Below, in pieces: positions 35,962 to 46,623 of a stretch of 64,000 nucleotides of DNA (its first letter is position 1; every line of letters begins with the position of its first letter). The notes beneath the pieces are model-generated. The model was not told the origin of the DNA. It was given only the letters and a program-made list of their open reading frames with translations, and did no database searches. The position numbers and the translations under genes are program-made. This DNA is from Molossus alvarezi (lineage: Eukaryota > Chordata > Mammalia > Chiroptera > Molossidae): positions 122,787,001-122,851,000 of the forward strand of contig CM073886.1 of the NCBI GenBank assembly GCA_037176705.1. The letters are read 5' to 3'.

Positions 35962-36257
35962 AAAAAATTATGTTTTCCTGCCCTGGCCGGTTTGGCTCAG
36001 CAGTTAGAGCATCGGCCTGCGGTCCGGAGAGACCCGGGTTCGGTTCCCGCTAAGGGCATGTACCTCGGTTGCAGTTTGTCCCGGCCCTGGTTGGTTGTGC
36101 GGGTGGCAGCCACTCGATGTGTCCCTTTCACATCAATATTTCTCTCTCTCTCTCTCTTCTTCTCTCTCCCTCCCACTCTATCTGTGCAAAAAATGGAAAA
36201 AAATGTCCTCGGGTGAGGATAAAAAATAATAATAATAATAAAAAAATTATGTTTTCC
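35962..36257 (+). mobile_element. VES-type SINE with perfect 17-bp TSD
   Basis: Full-length sense copy, body about 35979-36240: CCCTGGCCGGTTTGGCTCAG head, GGTTCGGTTCCC B box, TCTC tract, tail hairpin TCCTCGGGTGAGGA, and an (AAT)n tail. TSD AAAAAATTATGTTTTCC at 35962-35978 and 36241-36257. Among the best preserved copies, so probably one of the youngest. Confidence 0.96.
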
Positions 36258-36499
36258 ACACAAGATTGGCAAAATGCCCATGAGTATCTCAGTCTCGATT
36301 GTGGTGAGCAAGACCCCTAGAAGCAGGACTGGGCAAGCAGCGTGCTCACTGGACACAGTCGCATCACCAGATGGACAACTCTCCAGGCCCTCACCGGCCT
36401 CCGTATCGGACCCCGTTCAATCCTGTATTTCCTGTCCTGGTCACCTACATTTCTGTTTGCTCAAATAAGGAACCTGGAAGTCAGTAATGACCCCTCCCT

Positions 36500-37180
36500 T
36501 ACCCCCACTTCCCCTCATTTAATCATTTGCCAGTTTCCATTCATGCTGTCGTCCCAACCGCTTAGACTTGGCCTTCATTTCTTTTCCTGTTGCCCCTGCT
36601 CGAATTTAGACCCTCTTGCCCTCCCAGGACCTCTCAGGAGCCTCCCTCCCAAGCGGCACTTCTGCTTATCATTTGGTCCCCACTAATGCATCTTTTATTC
36701 TGCCATCAGAGTGAGCTTTCTGAAACGCAAACCTATCATTTTATTTCATTAAAAAAATTTTTTTCTTTATTGATTTTAGAGAGAGGGAGAGAGAGATGGA
36801 AACATCGATGAGAGAGAACATCAATTGGCTGCCTCCTGCATGCCCCCCACTGGGGATCAGGCCCACTACCTGGGCCTGTGCCCTGACCGGGAATCGAACC
36901 AGCCACCTCTTGGTGCAGGGGTCGGCGCTCAACCACTGAGCCACAATGGCCGGGCTAAACATCATTTTATTCCTCTGCTTAGAGTTTTCCAGAGGCTCCC
37001 TGTCAGTAGTTCTCATTTTTTTTTTTTTTTGCATGGCGCTTAGGACATTCAAGATTTGGCCTCTCCCCATCTTTCTTGCTTTTAACTCCTACTGACCTTG
37101 CACAGGTCCAGGACACCGAACCAGAAAGGACCATGTTCTTTGGCGTTTGAGTGCCTTTGCACATGTCCCTCCTTTCTGCC
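36500..37180. mobile_element. L2 LINE fragment split by a SINE
   Basis: L2-like text (ACTTCTGCTTATCATTTGG, AGAGTGAGCTTTCTGAAACG) runs up to 36745 and continues after the SINE (CCTCTGCTTAGAGTTTTCC, GACATTCAAGATTTGGCC, GAGTGCCTTTGCACATGTCC). The two halves are collinear, so the SINE was inserted into an existing L2. Confidence 0.6.
36735..36971 (-). mobile_element. VES SINE, second subfamily, in L2
   Basis: Antisense copy, body 36746-36960. It has the GCCTCCTGCATGCCCCCCAC and GACCGGGAATCGAACCAGCC blocks and ends in GAGCCACAATGGCCGGGC, i.e. the VES subfamily without the TCCTC...GAGGA tail hairpin. Perfect 11-bp TSD ATCATTTTATT at 36735-36745 and 36961-36971. Confidence 0.95.
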
Positions 37181-37963
37181 TACTTTTTTTTAGTGTGGAG
37201 ATCAGTCCCCTTCCCTGATCAGGCTTCCATGACCCCACGGTCGCTTACGTACCTCCCTGTAGCTTTCTTCCGTGTTGCAGTGTACATGTGTACATGTGTA
37301 CATGTGCACGGGTTATGGGACATAGATTACTAACTAAAGTGCTTTGGATTCTGTGGATATTCAATGAATTTGTTTAACGAATGATAGGAGCCAGAGTTCA
37401 TTGACGTGTATTCCTAGACCCCAGCCCTACGAAAGGGGTGTGAAAGGTGCTTATTAAGTGTTTGGCAGGGGAAGGAGAGGGCAGCGAAGGGTGAGAGAAG
37501 GGTAGAAGGGCATCAGGTGCGGGAAGTATTCCTGCCCGGTAGATGGAAGGAGGGTCACCGGCACCGAAGCGTGGTCTGCATCCAGCTGCTTCGCCTTCCT
37601 GTGTGGGATTTATTCACAGGTAACTTGTGATGGCTCAAGGAAGAAGCAGATTGTAAACACTTGTCTGGACGTCCCCGGCACGGCCCAACAAGCCCTGGGC
37701 CACCGTGACGTCTTCAGGCACTTGCCTCCTGTCCCGAGTCACCAAAGGTCTGAGCTATCTCAGCATGGGGTTTTCTCAACCTCGGGAGGGTGTCTGTGAA
37801 CCCCCGAAGTATGCAGCGTACTCTGCTGCTGCTTGTGTACATTTTTCTATAGAGAAGATCCATGGCATTTGTAAAAAATCTGGGGTCTCGGGTATTGCTG
37901 GCAACTCTGTCATCTCCCAAGAGGACTGTATGGAATTGGGCCATTCAGACTTGAAAACCAGGA
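37181..37963. other. Intergenic, nothing firm
   Basis: A weak L2-like 3' tail may be present near 37340-37390 (TATTCAATGAATTTG). A short (GTACAT)n run is at 37283-37305. No gene recognised. Confidence 0.4.
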
Positions 37964-37991
37964 ACACACACACACACACACCCCCCAGGAC

Positions 37992-38024
<33 letters not shown>

Positions 38025-38055
38025 CAGGACAACACACACACACACACCCCAGGAC

Positions 38056-38092
<37 letters not shown>

Positions 38093-38120
38093 CAGGACAA
38101 CACACACACACACACACCCC
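37964..38120. repeat. Compound CA microsatellite with CCCAGGACAA spacers
   Basis: Long CA runs are separated by four identical spacers CCCAGGACAA at 37984, 38023, 38048 and 38091, giving a repeat of repeats with irregular spacing (39, 25, 43 bp). Confidence 0.97.
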
Positions 38121-38706
38121 AAACAGAACAAACTATAAAAACCTCTGACACACTGGTTCCCGTTTCATCATCTTAGACGGATTATCTGACTGCTGTGTAC
38201 TCAGACCCTGATGTGTATTTTGTGAACGATTATTAGCCTCAGTTCCATCACAAACCAGAGAGCGTCTTCATGGTCACACGAAGGCAGCGCCCCAAGATAA
38301 GCATGTTAGATAATCTGAGAGCAAATACTCTGAGACGTGAGCCAATTTGAGAAGAGCTTTTAGGAATCAACATAACCATATCAAGCAACTGTGAGCCCTG
38401 CCATGTTGACTGCCCACCAAGTCAGATGTGGGGGGAGAAGGGGAGGGCAACCAGGTGCCTGCTGAGATGCTCGGCTGCACACAGCCTGGTCAGTAGCCCT
38501 TCAGAGATGGTGTGCGTCACTCATTGATCTGTCTTCCTGTACACGAGGTCGGGAAGTGGAGGGCTGTTAACAGACACCTTTTGAAAGTTTCTCTCTGTAG
38601 TGAGGCATGCCACAAACCACTGCGACCGGTACTCGAATTTGTACTTGATACCCTCTCCAGAAACTGAGAGACCAGACCAGGAGCAAAGTGCCCCAAGTTG
38701 GGAGAT

Positions 38707-38734
<28 letters not shown>
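38707..38734. repeat. (TG)n microsatellite
   Basis: About fourteen uninterrupted TG units. Confidence 0.97.
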
Positions 38735-38737
<3 letters not shown>

Positions 38738-39530
38738 GTATGTAGGGGAAGAAGGAGCTTTGACAGCAAAGAAAAGAGAAATTTGCTATTCTATGTAGTT
38801 TTGTGGATTATCAGAGAGTTTATATCAGGGTTTTCAAATTTTTAATTAAAAGCATTTTAAAGGTACTCCACATGGCCCCACTTGTACTAATACTCATTAA
38901 AGAAAATGTGGGGAATGTTGGCTTCTAATGGTCGAGTACAGATGGCACAGGTGCTTTGGCACCAGAGGGCCCCGCCCCCTGACTGCGGAGGCTCTGTGAC
39001 AGCACCACCTGCAATGTGGCCGACATGACGCTGTGCGCGCCACCAGGCCCAGGCTTGAAGAGACGCGCAGGTTTCACTTCCTTTCTTTGGAAACACTTGT
39101 GTCGTGACCCCGCTGCCAAACTGTTAGGAAGCCCCAGAAGCCCCCTGGAGAGGCCCACCTGGGGAGCTGAGGCCCCGGCCAGCAGCCCCTCTGACCTCCC
39201 AGCGAGCAGCCGTCACCAACACCTGACTGAGCCCCTTGGAGAGCAGGTCCTTCGGGGCCACTTGAGTCACATCAGCTGTTGCTGCATGAAGCAGAGATGA
39301 GCACCCTTTACGAGCCCCAAACTGCAGATGAAAGAGACAAATAAATGATTATTGCCATTGTAAGAAGTAAGTTGTGGTGGTGTTCGTTGTGCAGAAATAT
39401 ATCATTGGAACAACCTAAAAAAGAAAGAAATCAATCATTCAGATACAGACAGTGATACTTGACTTGGCATTTTTTACTTGAATGTATAATTTTGAGATTT
39501 ATTTGCTCTTCTTTTTAAAACAGTTATACC
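38735..39530. other. Intergenic, nothing recognised
   Basis: The GC-rich part at 38940-39260 contains short ORFs without identifiable domains. Confidence 0.4.
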
Positions 39531-39534
39531 TATT

Positions 39535-39880
39535 ACAATATGGTGTATTTTTCACTTGTTAAATAAACATGTAAATTGTCTGCATTGTTATAAACCTCAT
39601 ATAATTTTAGAGGCTTCTTAGTAGTCCATTACATCGATGTATCTACTATACTAACCATTCTCCTATTCTTGGAAATATAGAATGTTTTCAAATTTGCTAC
39701 TATAAGCAAGGCCCTTTGCCTAAAGCTCGATGCCTAAAGTTTACATGGTATTCTCTTCTTAGAATTGGTTACCAAAATGGAATTATGGAGGGTCAAAAAG
39801 AATGATTCATATTTTCTTTGATAATAAACTCATTGTATCTTGGTAGTTACCTTATGAGTGGATGCCCAACTGGGGAGGAC
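39535..39880 (-). mobile_element. L1 3'-region remnant, antisense (tentative)
   Basis: CTTAGTAGTCCATTACATCG, CCATTCTCCTATTCTTGG and GGTTACCAAAATGGAATTATG loosely follow an L1ME-type 3' UTR in reverse complement. Strongly diverged. Confidence 0.4.
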
Positions 39881-39904
39881 AGAGATGATTCTGGGAAGTA
39901 TTCC

Positions 39905-40510
39905 TAGTATATGGGGTTGAGTAGTGTCCCCTCAACATTCCGGTCCACTCAGAACTTAAGATGAAGTCATAGTGGAGTAGGGTGGGCCCAAATCCAGTGG
40001 CTGGCGTTATTACAAGAAGGTCGTGTGAAGACTCAGAGAGACACAGGGAAAAGACCAGGTGAAGTTGGAGGCAGATAAAGGAGCGATGAAGCTTCTAAGT
40101 CAAGAACCTCCAAGGATTATTGACAACTACCAGCAGCTACAGAGAGACGAAGGAGGATCTTTCCCTAGCGCCCGCAGAGGGAACATGGCCCTGCTGACCC
40201 CTGATTGCAGACGTCTAGGCTCCAGCCTGGTGAGAGACGACATTTCTGTGCGTGAGGCCCACCCTAGGGACACTGGGATCCTATGGGGGCTTCGCATGGC
40301 TGCGTATCACAGTTCAATAAGGGCTCAGGAAAAGAAAAACAATTCACAGGAAGACTTCCAAGATCCACCATCAGAGTTTAGAATCCTGTGTCCTTCCCAC
40401 CCCACCCCAGGCCTCAGGAGTCAGTATGGACTTGACCAATTGTGGTGGTGGTTTTAAGCCACTAAGTTTGGGGGTAATTTGTTACACAGCAGTAGACAGC
40501 TAGCTCATCT
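39905..40510 (+). mobile_element. MLT1-like MaLR LTR, sense
   Basis: The LTR order is clear: AGTAGTGTCCCCTCAAC, GGGTGGGCCCAAATCC, GAGAGACACAGGGAAAAG, GGGAACATGGCCCTGCTG, TTTTAAGCCACTAAGTTTG and GTAATTTGTTACACAGCAG. The 132-aa ORF inside (40059-40457) is fortuitous. No internal region is seen, so this is a solo LTR. Confidence 0.8.
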
Positions 40511-41119
40511 TACAGTTTGAGTATGTAGAGTGGACTCCAGAAGTGTCGTAAGGCAGTGAGGTCACTTGGTTTTCTTGATGGCATGGAGGTGAGGGGACAG
40601 ATTTTATTCTATGGGATGGGAAGCCTATCGGGAACCACTTGGGACAAGCCCAGAGATCATAGCTAAAGGAAAGAAGTGCAATAGTCTTTCTTTCAGTTCC
40701 TTTGAGTCAGCAGGGTTGCTGCCCCTTTTCCGTTTTCCCCTCTGCTGACTTGATTGGAAGTGGTTCCCCGAGCTGCTTGGTCCAATCCCCCGCCCTCAGG
40801 ACAGACAGATGCCCAGCATTATGGTCTCCTAAGCTAAAGTGTCCACGAGGCTGTGAGCCTTGAGTAAGCCTTTCTCATAGCTTGTATTCTGAGATATCTC
40901 TGGCTGAATTGCTCATGGTGATTTTGCTATTTACAAGTCAGTTTGAAGTGTGAGTGGTTGACAACTGGGCTTTCCCCTCATATCTGCCTGGCAGAGCTGA
41001 GTGACCAGATGTCTGGGGCCGCTCCTCAGATCTCTGAATTTGATCAACCATGGCAGAAGATAAACACATGATGGAAGAACATTTACTGCATTAATCAAGG
41101 AGCTTCATCATTGGTATGG

Positions 41120-41365
41120 CCGGTGTCTTAGAAGCAGCATGAAATGTGAAGTCAGAATTTTGGGTTCATATTTCTCTGCTATTTGCTAACTGTGCGTTTA
41201 GGGAACTCATATAAACAGGGAGCCTCAGTTTCTTCATCAGCAGAATGGAGACTATTCATCACCCAGCCTACATCCAGATGGACGTGGTTTGAGAGAGAGA
41301 GAAATGGAGATGGAGAATAAGTGAGAGAGAGAACTTTACACACTATGAAATGCTAATAAAGTTGT
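41120..41365 (+). mobile_element. MIR SINE fragment
   Basis: GAAGTCAGAATTTTGGGTTC, GCTATTTGCTAACTGTGCG, CCTCAGTTTCTTCATCAGC and AATGGAGACTATTC are typical MIR landmarks. Confidence 0.75.
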
Positions 41366-42004
41366 TGGCTCTTGTGGTTATTTTTTACTGTTATCTCAGG
41401 GAATATACCTGAGGGGCATAGTCTTAGAAAACAAGCCCAAATTCATATCAGCCCCATAAAGAAGAATCATGGTGGTGGCAGAGAGCACTCTCACCACAGG
41501 GAGAATTCGACTCTGTGTTGGAAAGGTTGCCGTCTTCTAACATGGCAGTTACTCAGGATCTGGCTTAGGTGGTCTGAGGTGGACTCCGGTCTGGTTGATT
41601 TAGCTTCTCATGGAGCCAACTGGGACCCTGGTCTACCCCCTGTTGGCCTCACTGTTGGCCATGTGCAACTCAGTGACCCTCATGGTGCAGCATCAAAACA
41701 TACCCAAATTTAGAAAAATGGGAAAGTTCTCCTTTGCATTTCTCAGAGGCTATTTTGATGTTGCCTTTTTCTTTGCCCTTGTTTCTCCCCAGCACTGGAA
41801 AGTATTGTGTCCACTTCAGAGTGCCATGTGGTCTTTCCTTTGACTCTGCTGCCTCTTGTTTATGAAAAATAGTAAGTCAACCATGACAAATGGCCAGCAG
41901 CAATCCGCCTCCAAAGCACAGAGACGTTTTTCTTCCACTTATTTTGTTTTAAAAATAATGAGGTATTTTTCCTTTGGGAGGGAAAGAAATCTTATTATTC
42001 AGAG

Positions 42005-42150
42005 ATACAGAGCATAGAGAAAAGCTCTGAATTCAGGAGGGCTGGGTTCAAATCCTGGCTCCGGCAAGTCACATACGCTCTTTGGAGCCTCGGTGACTGG
42101 GGGTTGTGAGGATGGAAGGGTGAAAGCCCTTTGCAAACAACAAAATGCTG
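42005..42150 (+). mobile_element. MIR SINE fragment
   Basis: GGGCTGGGTTCAAATCCTGG, CAAGTCACATACGCTC, TTTGGAGCCTCGGTG and GAAAGCCCTTTGC are in MIR order. Confidence 0.7.
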
Positions 42151-42611
42151 CTTCTTTAAGGCGCCCCAGCAGGACTAGGCAGGCGCTTCGGAGCCTGGTT
42201 CAGGCTCTTTCCTGGAAATGCCGTATCAGGACGTCTGTGCATTTGATCTGAAGCTAGAAAGTCCTGACGATCACATGGCAGACATTTCTCACCTGAAGAA
42301 TTTGCGGCTCTACTTTTGAAATTCAGCCCCTACACTAGGACCCTGAATCTGTCCACCTGCCCCAGTGGCCACATTCTTTATTTCATCCAGCTCCCAGCTG
42401 GCTGGATCCCCACCACAGACTAGATTTCGAGGATTCTGAGTGTAGGTCACTCTTGATCTCTGGTCTCCCTTCTCTCCTCCTCAATCTCTCTGCTTCTTTT
42501 TTTTTTTTTTGACCACCACCATCTTCAAGCTTGCTCTGAAAGAGTGGCATCCCAGGACCGCCTGAGGGGGATGCAGGGGCAGGAAGGAGGTGCACGCAGC
42601 CGCCTGCCTTG

Positions 42612-42686
42612 GCATGCAAAGGCTCCGCATGCACAGGCTCCGCGTGCACAGGCTCCGCATGCAAAGGCCTCGCATGCACAGGCTCC
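42612..42686. repeat. 15-bp tandem repeat, five copies
   Basis: Units GCATGCAAAGGCTCC, GCATGCACAGGCTCC, GCGTGCACAGGCTCC, GCATGCAAAGGCCTC, GCATGCACAGGCTCC. GCATGC and TGCA palindromes recur. The length is a multiple of three, which keeps chance ORFs open on both strands. Confidence 0.97.
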
Positions 42687-43574
42687 GGGGGTCCAGTAGT
42701 GTTGGCGGGGGCCACCCCGGGCCAAGGGCACCGAGTGGGAGGAACAGGCTGATGAACGTGAATGTGAGGAAGGAGCAGAGCCGAGCTGAAACACCGGAAG
42801 GCCTTGTATAGGATTAGAAGGGGCAGCTGGCTTCCCTTTGGTTCTGGCCCTCGGGTGTGCTGCTTGGCAGGACCCAGAGTAGGAGCGGTGGCAGGTGGAG
42901 TCCATTTTGATTTGCAGACGGGGCTGAAAATCCCGGGGCATGTTCACATGGGGGCATGTGAGGGTGGACTGAGGTTTCTCCTCCGCACCACTCAGCTTTC
43001 TACAAACCCCCTGTTTTCCTCCTGGCCATGCCCCTTAGAGTCAGGGCAGAGAGAGTTTCTGTTTTGTTTCTAAAGAAACCAAGGGACGGGGACTTAACCA
43101 GACTTAAACTAGCAGGTGTGGCTAAACCCTGGCATCGGGAGTCTCTACCCCCACGGTACAGTGTTCATAAACATCCTGTTAACCCGCAGATAGAGGAAAA
43201 GTGATCTGGCCTTAGAAAATGCCAGGCCAGAGAGCCCGCAAAAGTCAAACCCATGACTGGGGTGTAAGTCATGCCCTCGGGCAGCATCTGTCCGGGTAGG
43301 ACATAATTGTGGCCGTCACTGCATTGCTAACCCCTTGCTCAGCCATTGGCTGAAGCCTCCATTCTTTGGGAAATGGGAATTGGTCCCTTCTCCCTTCTGA
43401 AATCCACAATGCCGTTCATGCTGTCCTTCTCCAGCCGCCCCTTCGGACGCTTGTGCTCTTACAAATTGCTGAAAGAATGTCGCCTGGAGGGAAGCTCTCT
43501 GGGTAAAAGACCGCCCTGGGTTCAGGCTTCCTGTGTGCAGTCTCCGCATAAAAGGTCATCTGATGTCAGGATGC
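42687..43574. other. Intergenic, nothing recognised
   Basis: Unique-looking sequence with several short ORFs that show no domain. Confidence 0.4.
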
Positions 43575-43750
43575 TAGACTGCTTCAGCATCGTCTGGGGA
43601 CAATGATCAGAAATACCAAATCCTGGGCCTCACCCCCGGACATTGAGGTCCAGTCTGTTCCAGCAGCAGAGCCCGGGAATCTGCATTTTCACAGGTGTCC
43701 CCAGCGACTCTGACACATGAGGTCGTGGTGGGTTCTGCTCCAAGACAATG
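43575..43750. mobile_element. MER5A-type hAT fragment
   Basis: AATACCAAATCCTGGGCCTC, ACCCCCGGACATTGAGG, GGAATCTGCATTTTCAC and GTCCCCAGCGACTCTGACAC match the order of the MER5A consensus. Confidence 0.75.
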
Positions 43751-43788
43751 TGGAGTATTCATGTTTCTTCTGATTCTGAGCTGGAGAG

Positions 43789-44016
43789 AATCTGGGCACC
43801 CTGGCCAGTGCGGCTCAGTGGATTGAGCGTCGTCCCGGGCACCAGGTCGCCAGTTCCGTCCTGGGTCAGGGCACGTGCCTGGATGCGGCTTGATCTCCAG
43901 CAGAGGGCGTGCAGGAGGCAGCCGGCCTGTTTCTCTCTCACATTGATGTTTCTCTCTCCTCCCTTCCTCTCTCTCTAAAAGTCAATAAACTATTCTTTAA
44001 AAAATACAAATCTGGG
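43789..44016 (+). mobile_element. VES SINE, second subfamily, sense
   Basis: Body about 43799-44008. Head CCCTGGCCAGTGCGGCTCAG, GTGCAGGAGGCAGCCGGCC, TCTC tract, and a GTCAATAAAC tail without the hairpin. An 8-bp TSD AATCTGGG is at 43789-43796 and 44009-44016. Confidence 0.88.
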
Positions 44017-44870
44017 AAAGTTGGTGCCTCAGGTACCCTCACAACATGGCCCCACTGTGACCCCCTGTCCCCTGCTTTCCCGGCTGTGGAATAAAACACT
44101 GTGCCCTTGGGTTCTGAAGAGCCAGGGCCCCACATGATGATAGAGGTAATATTGGTAAAAAGTGTGCTATCTTAAACGTAGATGCAATTGGGTCATGGCT
44201 TTCAGCTCATCTTTGATTTTCACAGGAACTTCTCTAGAATCAGGTATGCCCCTCATGGAGATGCTGAGGCACAGAGGTTGTGTTCTGGGGCCAACAGAAA
44301 CAGCCATCATTCCATTCGCTGGAGAACTGAGCTTGAGGTTGGGGTCCTGCTCTTCAAGCTGGCCATGGGGGAATGTCCATGGTGGGAGGCCCGCCGTGCA
44401 GTTTGGTTGTGGTGTTTGGCTGGAGGGAGGTCTTGGGAACGTTCCCCATCCCTTTGCTCTCTTATCTGCCCAAGCTTTCCGGCAACTGGACCTGGAGCTG
44501 GACGTGATCCCATCACCGGGTGGCAGTCTTCCTGGCTGGCCCTCCCACCTTTCTGTGTAAAATCCTCAGAGTATCATGTGATGTTGGTACTGACCATTGG
44601 ATATAGGTGTTGCCACTATTACCTTAATCCAGGGAGTTACCAAAAAGATTTTTTAAATGACCAGGAAAACCTTTGTCTTTTATATGACCTCAGTCTGAAA
44701 TTGAACCCATTCTAGCCGAATAGTCTACTTCCATTTCCTTAATGCAGGTATCTCGTGCTCGGCATACGTTATGGTGGGAGTTAGGACACCTGAATTCTGG
44801 GCCAGACTTGGCCAGTCATTTTCTGCAAGCTTGGAAATGTTACTGATGTCCAGGAGTCTGTTTCCTCAGT
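44017..44870. other. Intergenic, nothing firm
   Basis: It contains a 177-codon ORF (44182-44715, plus) with no recognised domain. The part near 44220-44320 faintly resembles MIR. I do not call a gene. Confidence 0.35.
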
Positions 44871-45147
44871 GAGGTTTCTTATTTTTTTATTTTTATTTTT
44901 TATCCTCACTCGAGGATATTTTTCCATTTTTTGTACAGATAGAGTGGGAGGGAGAGAGAGGAAGGGAGAGAGAGAGAGAAACATCGATGTGAGGGGACAC
45001 ATCGAGTGGCTGCCACCCGCACGACCAACCAGGGCCGGGGACAAACTGCAACCGAGGTACATGCCCTTAGCGGGAACCGAACCCGGGTCTCTCCGGACCG
45101 CAGGCTGACGCTCTAACCGTTGAGCCAAACTGGCCAAGAGGTTTCTT
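44871..45147 (-). mobile_element. VES-type SINE with 10-bp TSD
   Basis: Antisense copy, body 44881-45137: T-rich start, hairpin ATCCTCACTCGAGGAT, purine tract, tRNA-like head ending GAGCCAAACTGGCCAA. TSD GAGGTTTCTT at 44871-44880 and 45138-45147. Confidence 0.94.
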
Positions 45148-45984
45148 GACTCAAGCTCCCTTTTGGGTCTTATATCCTTCAGTCTGACTCCCACCAATCC
45201 ACTGGGAGTGCCGGGGATATATGAATGAGTGCCTTTCCCAGGAGCCAGCCTGGGGCACAGAGAGCTGCTGGGTGAATTTCTGGGGGTACAGAAAGCAGAA
45301 GGCTCAGGGCTTGGGGGAAACATGGCCGTGGTGTGTTTGCATTTTCTTGTCCACTGGGCACACGCAGATGCCTGTTACCTCCACCGTTCATGGAGGTGAC
45401 AGGCTCTGCCTTCATCTTTTGTTTCTGCTTCCTGAGAAAAGCCCAAGACCTCTCGTGGTCAGAGCAGGACCAGGCAAGGAGGAAGCCGATTGAGGAGACA
45501 GTGGACGCTTTCACACTTGGAAGTGAATAAAAAAGTGGTGGGCGTTTCTAGCTATAAGCAGGTTTGGGGTCCCTGGGGGCCACCGGGCCCTGTGACCAGG
45601 CCTGGGACTGTAGCTCAGGACTCATGAATCACAGAGAAGCTGAGCCTTGGAAGGCACCTACTTCACCTCCAACTCCCAGTGTATTGGCAGTACATTCACT
45701 AGGATCTGGGTTTAGAGCGAGTCAAGGTCAAGGACTACACTCCAATGACATCCTCAGAGCCTCAGTAGTAGGCACTCAGTAAATACCTACTGAATGAATG
45801 AACATCCCTTCAGGATGAATCATAATAACTAGAGAGAAGCAAACTGTTTACCCGTAGGCACAGCTGTTCAAGATTGGACCATAGAGTGTGCTGGCTCCAT
45901 CTCAGTTTCTCTCCTTATACCTTGTATCTTGTGGTGGTCCCAGCTTTCTCTATCATAAGGACCCTCAAAGAAGGAGGTCCTTTA
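45148..45984. other. Intergenic with a possible L2/MIR tail
   Basis: GTAGTAGGCACTCAGTAAAT followed by CTACTGAATGAATGAAC near 45764-45803 resembles an L2/MIR 3' end. Nothing else is recognised. Confidence 0.35.
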
Positions 45985-46266
45985 AATTTTTTAAATTTAT
46001 TTTATTTTATATCCTCACCCGAGGATATTTTTCCATTTTTTGTACAGATAGAGTGGGAGGGAGAGAGAGGAAGGGAGAGAGAGAGAGAAACATCGACGTG
46101 AAGGGACACATCGAGTGGCTGCCACCCGCACGACCAACCAGGGCCGGGGACAAACTGCAACCGAAGTACGTGCCCTTAGCGGGAACCGAACCCGGGTCTC
46201 TCCGGACCGCAGGCCGACGCTCTAACCGCTGAGCCAAACTGGCCAGGGCAATTTTTTTAATTTATT
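45985..46266 (-). mobile_element. VES-type SINE, antisense
   Basis: Body about 46002-46249: hairpin ATCCTCACCCGAGGAT, purine tract, head ending GCCAAACTGGCCAGGGC. AT-rich, nearly identical 17-bp flanks (from 45985 and from 46250) look like the TSD. It is very similar to the copy at 44881-45137. Confidence 0.92.
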
Positions 46267-46395
46267 AAAAAAAAATTATTTGATTGTGGTTTAGAACTCC
46301 ATAACGTGAAATTTACCGTCTTAATCATTTTTAAGTGTACAGTTCAGTGTATTAAGTATATTCGCACTATTGGGAAACAAGAACTACCTCTTTTT
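46259..46395 (-). mobile_element. L1M 3' UTR-type fragment, antisense
   Basis: GTGAAATTTACCGTCTTAATC, TTAAGTGTACAGTTCAGTG and TATTCGCACTATTGGG are reverse-complement landmarks of old L1 3' regions. Confidence 0.6.
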
Positions 46396-46436
46396 TAAAA
46401 ATTGAATTTATTCATTGAATTACACACATAAATTTT

Positions 46437-46623
46437 TTAAAAATCCTCACTGGAGGATATGTTTTAGAAATAGGGAGGGAGGGAGGGAGAGAGAGACACA
46501 CACACATTGATGTGTGAGAGAAATGTACATCGGCTGCCTCCTGTACATGCCCTGACTGGGAATCAAACCCACAACCATTTGGTGTACAGGATGATACTTC
46601 AACCTGAGCCACCTGGCCAGGAC
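46437..46623 (-). mobile_element. Old VES-type SINE, antisense
   Basis: TCCTCACTGGAGGA hairpin, GGGAGGGAGGGAGAGAGAG tract, GGCTGCCTCCTGTACATGCC, TGGGAATCAAACCCACAACC, ending GAGCCACCTGGCCAGGAC. More diverged than neighbouring copies. No clear TSD. Confidence 0.8.

Noticed and set aside
37776..38151. Cys/Val-rich minus-strand ORFs.
   Set aside because: They are translations of the CA microsatellite.
44182..44715. 177-codon plus-strand ORF downstream of WDR70.
   Set aside because: No domain recognised; part of the region resembles decayed MIR sequence.
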